A stretch of DNA of 64,000 nucleotides from Iamia majanohamensis (GTDB lineage Bacteria; Actinomycetota; Acidimicrobiia; Acidimicrobiales; Iamiaceae). A model generated the notes under the pieces. The model had not been told where the DNA came from. It saw nothing but the letters and a program-made list of their open reading frames with translations, and searched no databases. The stretch is taken from NCBI RefSeq assembly GCF_028532485.1, contig NZ_CP116942.1:310001-374000 (forward strand), written 5' to 3'. The stretch's first letter is position 1; each line of letters opens with the position of its first letter. Below are positions 46,094-54,185 of this stretch, in pieces. The translations under genes and the position numbers were made by a program.

Positions 46094-46662
46094 GCCTCCC
46101 GGGCCGCGGCGCGCTGGTCGCGTCGGCCCTGGTCCTGCTGGCCGGGTGCGGCGGCGGGTCCGACGACGCCGCGCCCGAGACGACGGGGACCGCCGCGCCG
46201 ACGACGGCGCCGGCGCCCGCCCCCGGGGCGGGCACCGCCACCCTCGACGGCGACGTCCTGGCCCTGACCGGGGTCACCTGCACCGACGGTCCCGGGGCGG
46301 ACGACACCCCGGAGGCGACCCGCGAGGCGCTGGTCACCGCGTCCGGCGACCTGGGCGACGAGGAGGCGACGGTGGAGGTGACCCGCTACCTCTCCGACAC
46401 CGGCGCCGGGGAGCCGGTGGTCACCGAGACGGCCCGCATCCTGGTGGGGGCCGGCGACGACGCCCGGGGCCTGGAGGCCACCCGGACCACCGCCGGGCCC
46501 GACGGCGCCTGGCTCGACCTGGCCGACCCCGCCGCCGACGGTCCCCTCGTCGACCGACGGGGCGACGAGGTCACCGTCGAGGCGACCTTCGGGCCCGAGG
46601 GGGCCCGGGCGGGCGACGCCGGGCTGGTCGAGGGCCGGCTCGTGCTGCAGTGCCCGGCCTGA
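46090..46662 (+). CDS. Lipoprotein with CTG start, coupled to the NlpC/P60 gene
   Basis: 190 residues if read from CTG 46090. The frame has no ATG, GTG or TTG between the stop at 46030-46032 and the lipobox LLAGC. GGAGG stands six bases before the CTG, and CTGA overlaps the stop of the previous gene, so translational coupling is likely. The protein has a short signal sequence (ALVASALVLLAGC), a Thr/Pro/Ala linker, and a beta-rich domain with two Cys (GVTCTDG and LQCPA) that may form a disulfide. Function unknown; perhaps a cell-wall partner of the hydrolase. Confidence 0.75.
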   Translation: MSLPGRGALVASALVLLAGCGGGSDDAAPETTGTAAPTTAPAPAPGAGTATLDGDVLALTGVTCTDGPGADDTPEATREALVTASGDLGDEEATVEVTRYLSDTGAGEPVVTETARILVGAGDDARGLEATRTTAGPDGAWLDLADPAADGPLVDRRGDEVTVEATFGPEGARAGDAGLVEGRLVLQCPA

Positions 46663-46696
46663 CCTCCGCTCTCGGGGCCGCCCACCGCCGTCGGGT

Positions 46697-48127
46697 CTAG
46701 GGCGAGGCCTCGCTCCGGCGCCCCGGCTGCTCGCCGTCGATGTCCCACACGTGCACCCCGGCCACGTCGCGCGTGTCGTCGGCCAGCTCGCGCAGGGGGT
46801 GGGCCCGCCGCATGCGTCTGAGGGACCTGGGCCCCACCCGCAGGGTGGCGTAGCTGATGGCGCCCAGGGGGATCGGCAGCCAGAACTGGGCCAGGCGGTA
46901 GGTGACCACCGAGATGGCGGCCTCGCTGCGCCCGAGGCCGAAGCCGACGAGCGTGGCGATGAGGGTGGCCTCGACCACCCCCAGGCCGCCCGGCGTCAGC
47001 GGGATCACGGCCAGGATGTTGGCCACGCAGAAGGCGACGATGACGTCGACGGGGTTGATGGTGGGGCCGAAGGCCCGGATGAACACCCACAGGGCGGCGG
47101 CGTCGAGCAGCCAGTTCACCGAGGCCCAGAGCACTCCCCGGCGGATGAGCGACGGGTTGGCGATCAGCTCCCGGAGCCGGTCGACGAGCGTGAGCATGAA
47201 GCGCTCGGCGGTGTCCGGGTCGAGGAAGGGCAGCTTGCCGGCCACGGCCCGCACCACCCGGATGGCCGGCGCCTGGCCCTTCATGAGCAGCACGACGAGC
47301 CCGGCGAAGAGGGCCATCAGGAGCATGCCGACGATGGCGGCGGTGCCGTAGACGGGGTTGAAGCCGTCGAGCGGGATGGAGATGAGCAGCGCCACCCAGA
47401 GGAGGAGGTTGAGCACGACGGCGGAGCCGAGCCCGACGGTGGCGATGCTGAAGCCCGACGCCGCCCCGCTGACCCCGGACTGGGTGAGCAGGCGCAGGCC
47501 GAGGGTGCTGCCCGCGGCCGACCCTCCCGGGACCAGGTTGGTGACGGCCTTGGTCGAGAGCTGGATGCGGAGCACCGTGCCCATGCTCAGGTGGGGCTCG
47601 GGCGGCAGCGTCACCCGGGTGAGCTGGGCGTAGGCGACGAGGGCCGCCATCTCCAGGCCGAGGGCCACCAGCAGCAGGACGGGGTTCACCGCGCTCAGCT
47701 GGTCGGCGGCCTCCCGGGCCCCGCCCAGCTGGGGCAGGACCAGGTAGTTGAAGACGAGGAAGAAGGCGATGACCAGCGGGGTCCGCTTCAGGGTCTTGGC
47801 CCCCTGGACCTTCACCATCTCCGCCGTCACCGAGGTGCCGAGCAGGCCCTCGCCCTCGCCGCTGCCGCCCCCACCGGCGTCGTCGGCCCCTCGGGCGTCG
47901 TCGGCCCCGGTCCGGTCCGGCGCGCTGCTCGCCGCCGACCCGGCGCCGGGGCGCGCCGGGTCGGGCGCGCCGGCCCGAGACGCCGGGCGGGAGGGTTCGG
48001 GGTGGTGCTGTCCCGCGACGATGCGCCATCTTCCCAGGAACGGGGCGGCCGCGGCGACCAGGACCTCGGTGGTGCCGCCGGCCCCTCGGGCGCCCCGACC
48101 AGGGCCGCAGGGGGTGTCACGGGGCAT
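46697..48127 (-). CDS. Lysylphosphatidylglycerol-synthase/UPF0104-type membrane protein
   Basis: 476 residues from ATG 48127; a start at the Met at 47818 (MVKVQGAKTLK) is also possible and would leave more promoter space before pcrA. The first 100 residues are disordered, Pro/Ala/Asp-rich. Eight or so helices follow, with family segments LSTKAVTNLVPGGSAAGSTL and CVANILAVIPLTPGGLGVVE, both typical of the flippase domain of MprF and its stand-alone relatives. It probably moves or handles a lipid. No synthase domain is attached. Confidence 0.82.
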   Translation of the reverse strand: MPRDTPCGPGRGARGAGGTTEVLVAAAAPFLGRWRIVAGQHHPEPSRPASRAGAPDPARPGAGSAASSAPDRTGADDARGADDAGGGGSGEGEGLLGTSVTAEMVKVQGAKTLKRTPLVIAFFLVFNYLVLPQLGGAREAADQLSAVNPVLLLVALGLEMAALVAYAQLTRVTLPPEPHLSMGTVLRIQLSTKAVTNLVPGGSAAGSTLGLRLLTQSGVSGAASGFSIATVGLGSAVVLNLLLWVALLISIPLDGFNPVYGTAAIVGMLLMALFAGLVVLLMKGQAPAIRVVRAVAGKLPFLDPDTAERFMLTLVDRLRELIANPSLIRRGVLWASVNWLLDAAALWVFIRAFGPTINPVDVIVAFCVANILAVIPLTPGGLGVVEATLIATLVGFGLGRSEAAISVVTYRLAQFWLPIPLGAISYATLRVGPRSLRRMRRAHPLRELADDTRDVAGVHVWDIDGEQPGRRSEASP

Positions 48128-48143
48128 CGGTAGGGTGGCCCGG

Positions 48144-51100
48144 ATGCCCGGCCCGGACCGCCCCGCCGGCGAGCTCGACCTCCTCGCCGGCCTCAACCCG
48201 TCGCAGGTCGACGCGGTCACCCACGTCGACGGGCCCCTGCTCGTCCTGGCCGGCGCGGGCTCGGGGAAGACCCGGGTGCTCACCCACCGCATCGCCCACC
48301 TGATCCAGGACCACGACGTCTCGCCGTTCTCCATCCTGGCCATCACCTTCACCAACAAGGCCGCCGATGAGATGAAGCAGCGGGTGGCGGCGCTCGTGGG
48401 GCCCGTGGCCCAGAAGATGTGGGTGTCGACCTTCCACTCCGCCTGCGTGCGGATCCTGCGCCGGGAGGCGCCCCGCCTCGGCTACCCGTCGTCGTTCACG
48501 ATCTACGACCAGGCCGACGCCGTGCGCCTCACCACCTACGTGCTGCGCGACCTCGACATCGACACCAAGCGGTTCCCGCCTCGCGCCGTCCACGCCACCA
48601 TCAGCGCGGCCAAGAACAAGGGCATCGGCGTCGACGCCTACGAGCAGGCGGCCACCAACCCCTTCGAGCGGCGCTACGCCGAGGTCTACCGCGAGTACCA
48701 GGCCCGCCTGCGCAAGGCCGGGGCCATGGACTTCGACGACCTGCTGGGCGTCACCGTCGAGGTGCTGCGCAGCTTCCCCGACGCCCTCGAGCACTACCAG
48801 CGGCGCTTCAGCCACATCCTCGTCGACGAGTACCAGGACACGAACCCGGTCCAGAACGACCTGGTCATGCTGCTCGGCGCCGCCCACCGCAACGTCTGCG
48901 TCGTGGGCGACCACGATCAGTGCTTCCCGCCGGGCACGCCGATCTCCACGCCCGACGGGCCTCGTCCCATCGAGGACCTGGCCGAGGGTGACGAGGTCTG
49001 GGGCACCGGGGGCGACGGCCAGCGCCACCGGTCGGTCGTGGCCGCCACCCACCAGGGACGGTGGTCCGGGCGGACCTACCGGGTCCGGGCCGGCGGCCGG
49101 GAGGTGCGAGGCACGCCCCACCACCTCCTCCTCGCCCGGCCCACGCTGCCGGAGGACCGCTGGGTCGTGTACCTGATGGAGCGCTCCGACCGCGGCTACC
49201 GCATCGGGGTCACCCGCAGCATGCGTCCCGACGGACGGGGCGGGCGGGAGATCGGTCCCCGGGTGCGGGTCAACCAGGAGCACGGCGACAGGGTCTGGGT
49301 CGTCCGCCTCTGCGAGACGCGCGCCGAGGCCGGCTTCTGGGAGGCCTTCTACGCCGCCGAGTACGGCTTGCCCACGGCCTGCTTCCACGGTGTCGGCCGT
49401 GATCTGGTGATGGACGAGGAGCTCATAGGGCGTCTGTACCTCGAGCTCGACACCGAGGGTCGAGCCAAGGCCCTGATGGACGACCTCGACCTCCATCGTG
49501 ACTTCCCCCACCACCGTCCCGCGGCCGGCGGTCGGCGCCAGACGGTCAACCTCACGATGTTCTCCGACGGGCGCACGGGCATCGGCTACCACCGGGTGCA
49601 GTGGTGCTCCAACCGGCCCGAGGTGGCGGCTCGCCTGCGTGCGGCCGGCATCGCCCTCCGCGACGAGGCGTCGCCCTCACCCCGGCTCGAGAGCTGCCGG
49701 AAGAGCTGGGCCGAGGCCGAGGCCCTGGCCCGCACCGTGGCCGCCGCCGGTGCCCTCGACATCCGGCGCCGGGCTCGGGTCGGCGGCACGCTCTACGACT
49801 TCACCCCGTTGGCCCACCTGTGGCCGGGGATGACCGTCCTCGTTGAGGACGACGGTGCCTTCGTCGAGGCGGTGGTCGACGCCGTCGAGGTCGACGAGCA
49901 CGAGGGCACCGTCCACGACCTCGAGGTCCGTCCCACCCACACCTTCTCGGCGGGAGGGGTGCTGGTCCACAACAGCATCTATGCCTTCCGGGGCGCCGAC
50001 ATGAGCAACATCGTCGACTTCGAGACGGCGTTCCCCGAGGTCAACGTGGTGCTGCTGGAGCAGAACTACCGGTCGACCCAGACGGTGCTCGACGCCGCCA
50101 ACGCGGTCATCGCCCACAACGTCACCCGCAAGCCCAAGGAGCTGTGGACCGACCAGGGCGCGGGCGAGCCCATCCTCCGCTTCCACGCCGACGACGAGTC
50201 CGACGAGGCCCAGTGGGTGACCACCCGGATGTCGGGGTTCCACGACCAGGGCCGCCGCTGGGGCGACATGGCGGTCTTCTACCGGACCAACGCCCAGAGC
50301 CGGGTCCTGGAGGAGTCCCTCGCCCGCAGCGGCATCCCCTACAAGGTGGTCGGGGGCACCCGCTTCTACGACCGGCGCGAGGTGAAGGACGCGGTCGCCT
50401 ACCTGAAGGCGGTGGTGAACCCGGCCGACGAGGTGGCCGTCAAGCGGGTGCTCAACACGCCCAAGCGGGGCGTGGGCGACGCCTCGGTCGCCCGCCTCGA
50501 CGCCTGGGCGGCCAGCCAGGGCATCACCTTCATGGAGGCCCTGGGCCGGGCCGAGGACGCCGGGGTGGGGGGCCGGGCCGTCACCGGCATCACGTCGTTC
50601 CTCCGGGTGCTCGAGGCCGCCACCGAGGTGACCGACGAGGGCCCGGGCCGGATGCTCGAGGTGCTGCTCGACGAGAGCGGCTACGTGGCCGAGCTGCGGG
50701 CCGAGCACTCCATCGAGGCCGAGGGCCGCATCGAGAACCTGGCCGAGCTGGTCGGCGCCGCCCGCGAGGTCGAGGCCGCCGACGTCTTCCTCGAGCAGAT
50801 CAGCCTGGTGGCCGACACCGACGACATCGAGGACGACGAGTCCGAGGTGCTGCTGATGACCCTCCACGCGGCCAAGGGCCTGGAGTTCCCGGTGGTGTTC
50901 GTCATCGGCCTGGAGGACGGCGTCTTCCCCCACATGCGGGCGCTCACCGAGCCGGCCGAGCTGGAGGAGGAGCGGCGCCTCGCCTACGTGGGCATCACGC
51001 GGGCCCGGGAGGCGCTCCACCTGAGCCACGCCTGGGCCCGCACCATGTTCGGGGCCACCCAGTACAACCCGCCCAGCCGGTTCCTCGACGAGATCCCCTC

Positions 51101-51497
51101 GGCCCTCGTGTCCGAGGTCCAGGGCCGGCGCCGAGCGTCGCGCTCGGGCGGCGGGGGGTGGCGCAGCCGGGCCGGTGCCGCCGACGACACGCCCAGCGGA
51201 CGCGTCTTCGGGGCCGGGGGCCGGGCCCGCGGCGAGGTCAGCCCGGCCCGGGCCCGGCGCGAGGCCGCCCGGGAGCGCCGGGTCGACGCCGCCGTCGACG
51301 CCGGGAGCGCGGCCGAGCCGGTCGGCGCGGCGGCGCTGGGGCTGAAGGTCGGCGACGACGTGCGCCACGCCAAGTGGGGCGACGGCGTGATCCTCGAGGT
51401 CGAGGGCCAGGGCGACAAGAGCGAGGCGCTCATCCGCTTCCCGACGGTGGGGGAGAAGCGGCTCCTCCTGGCGTGGGCGCCGGTGGAGCGGGCCTGA
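48144..51497 (+). CDS. pcrA: UvrD/PcrA superfamily 1 DNA helicase, interrupted by an intein
   Basis: 1,117 residues from ATG 48144, of which 766 remain after removal of the intein (residues 260-610). Q motif LNPSQ (17-21), Walker A AGAGSGKT (36-43), motif Ia TFTNKAADEMKQR, motif II VDEYQDTN, motif III split as VGDHDQ and SIYAFRGAD by the intein, motif IV-VI segments VLLEQNYRST, MTLHAAKGLEFP and RRLAYVGITRAR. The C-terminal tail ends in a Tudor-like domain (VGDDVRHAKWGDGVIL) that in PcrA contacts RNA polymerase. It unwinds DNA in repair and clears proteins from DNA. Activity needs splicing. The gene is divergent from the flippase-like gene 16 bases away. Confidence 0.95.
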   Translation: MPGPDRPAGELDLLAGLNPSQVDAVTHVDGPLLVLAGAGSGKTRVLTHRIAHLIQDHDVSPFSILAITFTNKAADEMKQRVAALVGPVAQKMWVSTFHSACVRILRREAPRLGYPSSFTIYDQADAVRLTTYVLRDLDIDTKRFPPRAVHATISAAKNKGIGVDAYEQAATNPFERRYAEVYREYQARLRKAGAMDFDDLLGVTVEVLRSFPDALEHYQRRFSHILVDEYQDTNPVQNDLVMLLGAAHRNVCVVGDHDQCFPPGTPISTPDGPRPIEDLAEGDEVWGTGGDGQRHRSVVAATHQGRWSGRTYRVRAGGREVRGTPHHLLLARPTLPEDRWVVYLMERSDRGYRIGVTRSMRPDGRGGREIGPRVRVNQEHGDRVWVVRLCETRAEAGFWEAFYAAEYGLPTACFHGVGRDLVMDEELIGRLYLELDTEGRAKALMDDLDLHRDFPHHRPAAGGRRQTVNLTMFSDGRTGIGYHRVQWCSNRPEVAARLRAAGIALRDEASPSPRLESCRKSWAEAEALARTVAAAGALDIRRRARVGGTLYDFTPLAHLWPGMTVLVEDDGAFVEAVVDAVEVDEHEGTVHDLEVRPTHTFSAGGVLVHNSIYAFRGADMSNIVDFETAFPEVNVVLLEQNYRSTQTVLDAANAVIAHNVTRKPKELWTDQGAGEPILRFHADDESDEAQWVTTRMSGFHDQGRRWGDMAVFYRTNAQSRVLEESLARSGIPYKVVGGTRFYDRREVKDAVAYLKAVVNPADEVAVKRVLNTPKRGVGDASVARLDAWAASQGITFMEALGRAEDAGVGGRAVTGITSFLRVLEAATEVTDEGPGRMLEVLLDESGYVAELRAEHSIEAEGRIENLAELVGAAREVEAADVFLEQISLVADTDDIEDDESEVLLMTLHAAKGLEFPVVFVIGLEDGVFPHMRALTEPAELEEERRLAYVGITRAREALHLSHAWARTMFGATQYNPPSRFLDEIPSALVSEVQGRRRASRSGGGGWRSRAGAADDTPSGRVFGAGGRARGEVSPARARREAARERRVDAAVDAGSAAEPVGAAALGLKVGDDVRHAKWGDGVILEVEGQGDKSEALIRFPTVGEKRLLLAWAPVERA
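48921..49973 (+). other. Intein in PcrA motif III with a GIY-YIG-like insert
   Basis: 351 residues. It begins with Cys260 (CFPPGTPISTPDGPRPIEDL), has block B with T324-x-x-H327 (RGTPHHLLL), and ends VHDLEVRPTHTFSAGG then VLVHN with H609-N610, followed by Ser611 as the +1 nucleophile. All residues for protein splicing are present. Between the blocks lies an insert without LAGLIDADG or HNH motifs. It has WVVYL (Y343), GYRIGVT (351-357) and, 40 residues on, AEAGFWEAFYAAEYG with E400. This order resembles a GIY-YIG nuclease. The insertion point is in the most conserved part of the helicase. Confidence 0.9.
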
Positions 51498-51722
51498 CCC
51501 GCTCGGCCCACCGACGAGGGGCGGGGGTCCCCCCGCGGGGCGCTTGGCAACGCCGCGAGCCAGGTGACAACCTTCCGGGGCACCGTCACGGTGTGCCACA
51601 CCACCCGGATCGGACCACGTGACCCCTCGGCGCGAGCACCCTCGACCCCACCGCCTCCCCGCGCTCGGCGCGCGGGCGGTGCGGCGCGCCCGCCGGCGAC
51701 CCGTCCCCGGGTCGCGCCCGCT

Positions 51723-52910
51723 GTGAGCCTGGACCCCGGCGTCTCCGAGGCCCCGGGGAGGGAGCGGCGCCGTGAGCGTCGTCGCCGCAAGGCCCGGGGA
51801 CCCCTCGAGGGGGTGGCCCGGGTCGATCGGCGGACCAAGGAGATGGTGGCCCGCCTCCAGCCCGGCGAGGTGGCCGTGGTCAACCACCGCGACCTGGACC
51901 GGGTCGCGGCCGAGAGCCTGGTCGACCGGGGCATCGCCGCGGTGGTGAACGCCGACGAGTCGCTGACCGGTCGCTACCCCAACACCGGCCCCCTCCTCCT
52001 CGTGCAGGCCGGCATCCAGGTGCTCGACGGCGTGGGCCCGCAGGTGATGACCGACATCGCCGAGGGCCAGGTGGTGGAGCTGGTCGACGACACCGTCACC
52101 GTCGACGGGGAGGTGGTGGCCCGGGGCACCGTCCTCACCGAGGAGGTGGTCCTGGAGCGCCTGGAGCAGGCCAAGGCGACCATGGGCGACGAGCTGGAGC
52201 GCTTCGCCGCCAACACCCTCGCCTACATCCAGACCGAGGGCCACCTGCTCATCGACGACCCCGACGTGCCCGACGTGCCCGTCGACATCAAGGGCCGCCA
52301 CGTCCTCATCGTGGTCCGGGGCATCGACTACAAGGACGACCTCGCCGTGCTCCGGGCCAGCGGCTACCTCTCGGAGGTGAAGCCCCTCCTCGTCGGGGTC
52401 GACGGCGCGGCCGACGCCCTGCTGGAGCTGGGCCTCACCCCCGACATCATCATCGGCGACTTCGACTCGGTGTCCGACCGGGCCATCGGCTGCGGTGCGA
52501 CCCTCGTCGTCCACGGCTACCGCGACGGGCGGGCGCCGGGCGGCGACCGCATCCGCGAGCTGGGCCACGACTACGTGGTGTTCTCCTCCGAGGGCACGAG
52601 CGAGGACATCGCCATGCTCCTGGCCTTCGAGCGGGGCGCCCAGCTCATCGTCGCCGTCGGCACCCACAGCTCGATGGCCGAGTTCCTCGACAAGGGCCGG
52701 GGCGGCATGGCCTCGACCTTCCTCGTCCGCATGAAGGTCGGCCCCGTGCTGGTCGACGCCAAGGGCGTGAGCCGCCTCTACGGCAGCCGGCTGCGCAAGC
52801 GCGACCTGCTCCTGCTGGTGGCCTCCGCCGTCGTCACCCTCATCGTCATCGCCCTGGCCAGCGAGCCCATCCGGGTCCTGGTCCGGGGCCTCCTGCTCCC
52901 CCTCGACTAG
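51723..52910 (+). CDS. steA: SteA-like cytokinetic ring protein
   Basis: 395 residues from GTG 51723; a GTG at 51564 is an alternative but adds a Pro/Arg-rich stretch. After a very basic segment (ERRRERRRRKARG) comes a thiamine-pyrophosphokinase-like fold: VVNHRDLDRVAAESLVDRGI, GLTPDIIIGDFDSVSDRAIG and VGTHSSMAEFLDKGRGGMAS. A single C-terminal helix (LLLLVASAVVTLIVIALA) anchors it. SteA works with SteB in the division ring of corynebacteria, linked to the RipA/RipC hydrolases. The adjacent steB-like gene supports the call. Confidence 0.85.
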   Translation: MSLDPGVSEAPGRERRRERRRRKARGPLEGVARVDRRTKEMVARLQPGEVAVVNHRDLDRVAAESLVDRGIAAVVNADESLTGRYPNTGPLLLVQAGIQVLDGVGPQVMTDIAEGQVVELVDDTVTVDGEVVARGTVLTEEVVLERLEQAKATMGDELERFAANTLAYIQTEGHLLIDDPDVPDVPVDIKGRHVLIVVRGIDYKDDLAVLRASGYLSEVKPLLVGVDGAADALLELGLTPDIIIGDFDSVSDRAIGCGATLVVHGYRDGRAPGGDRIRELGHDYVVFSSEGTSEDIAMLLAFERGAQLIVAVGTHSSMAEFLDKGRGGMASTFLVRMKVGPVLVDAKGVSRLYGSRLRKRDLLLLVASAVVTLIVIALASEPIRVLVRGLLLPLD

Positions 52911-52918
52911 GTCCCTGC

Positions 52919-54067
52919 GTGATCAACCTCCGCTACCACATCGTCAGCATCACCGCCGTCTTCCTCGCCCTCGGCATCGGCATCGCCATGGGGTCGAGCT
53001 TCCTCGGCGCAGCCGCCGTCGACCGGGTCGACGAGAACATCCGCGACGTGCGGCAGGAGGCGGCCGAGGCCCGGGCCGAGCGCGACGTGCTCCAGGACCA
53101 GGTCGACGCGGACGAGGAGCTCCAGGCCCAGATGCTCGAGGAGGGTCCGGCCACGGTGTTCACCAACGACCTGCCCGAGGTGCCGGTGGTGCTGATCACC
53201 GTGGGCGGGGTCGACGACGACGGCCTCGACGCCGTCCGGGTCGCCCTGGAGTCCTCCGAGGCCCAGTTCGAGGGCGTCCTCCGCGTCGACGACAAGATCG
53301 TCGACGAGGGCGCGGCCGAGGAGCTGGGCGCGGTGCTCGGCGTCCCCGGCACCGAGGGCGCCGAGCTCCAGGACGAGCTGGTCGCGGCGGTGGCCGGCGA
53401 GCTCTCCGAGCACGGCGTGGTCCCGGGCGAGGAGCCCGCGGGCGAGACCCCCACCACCGAGCCGGGCACCACGGAGCCGGGCACCACCGCGCCCGTGCCG
53501 ACCGAGCCGGGCGCCACGACCGTGCCGGGCACCACCGCCCCGGTGCCGACCGAGCCGGGCGCCACCACCCCGCCGGGCGCGACCACCGTGCCGGAGGACC
53601 CGGGGTCGGTGGATCCCGCCGTCCCCGAGCCCACCGCCCTGCGCGACCTCGTCGCCGCCGGGTTCCTGGCCTGGGAGCCCGCCGCCGGCGGTCCCGAGGC
53701 CCCCGACCTGCTGGCGGGCGAGGGCTACCGCTACGTGGTGGTCACCGGCAGCGAGCCGGAGGTGCCCGACTCCGCCCTGCTGCTGCCGGTGCTCGAGGCC
53801 ATGGCGGCCGACGGGCCCGCCCCGGTGGTCGTGGGCTCGGCCGCCAGCGGCGAGGACCCGGCCGAGCGCGAGGCGACCCGCCTCGGGCCCCTCACCGCCC
53901 TGCGGGAGGACGACGTCCTGCGGGACCGGATCTCCACCGTCGACGACCTCGAGGTCTTCGCCGGCACCGCCGCGGTGATGGGCGCGGTCGACGACCTGGC
54001 CGGCACCGACCGGGGCCACTACGGCCTGGGCGAGGGCCGCGACTCGCTGCTCCCGCCGCCCGGCTGA
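52919..54067 (+). CDS. steB: SteB/MctB-like membrane protein
   Basis: 382 residues from GTG 52919, eight bases after steA. The family start is INLRYHIVSITAVFLALGIG, a single N-terminal helix, then a coiled coil and an alpha/beta domain (VPVVLITVGGVDDDGLDAVR). A low-complexity linker of about 60 residues (about 178-240) is built from Pro, Thr, Glu and Gly with repeated TEPG and TTAPVP units. MctB was named as a copper-efflux protein in mycobacteria, SteB as the SteA partner in division; next to steA the second role fits better. Confidence 0.85.
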   Translation: MINLRYHIVSITAVFLALGIGIAMGSSFLGAAAVDRVDENIRDVRQEAAEARAERDVLQDQVDADEELQAQMLEEGPATVFTNDLPEVPVVLITVGGVDDDGLDAVRVALESSEAQFEGVLRVDDKIVDEGAAEELGAVLGVPGTEGAELQDELVAAVAGELSEHGVVPGEEPAGETPTTEPGTTEPGTTAPVPTEPGATTVPGTTAPVPTEPGATTPPGATTVPEDPGSVDPAVPEPTALRDLVAAGFLAWEPAAGGPEAPDLLAGEGYRYVVVTGSEPEVPDSALLLPVLEAMAADGPAPVVVGSAASGEDPAEREATRLGPLTALREDDVLRDRISTVDDLEVFAGTAAVMGAVDDLAGTDRGHYGLGEGRDSLLPPPG

Positions 54068-54185
54068 CCGACCCCGGCCCCCGGGCGGCCGGGTCCCAAC
54101 GGCCACCCTCGTGCCGGACCGGCCCCGCCCCGGCAGTACCGTCGTCGGCCATGCCCACGACGCCCTCCCCGCGCCCCGCCGCCCG

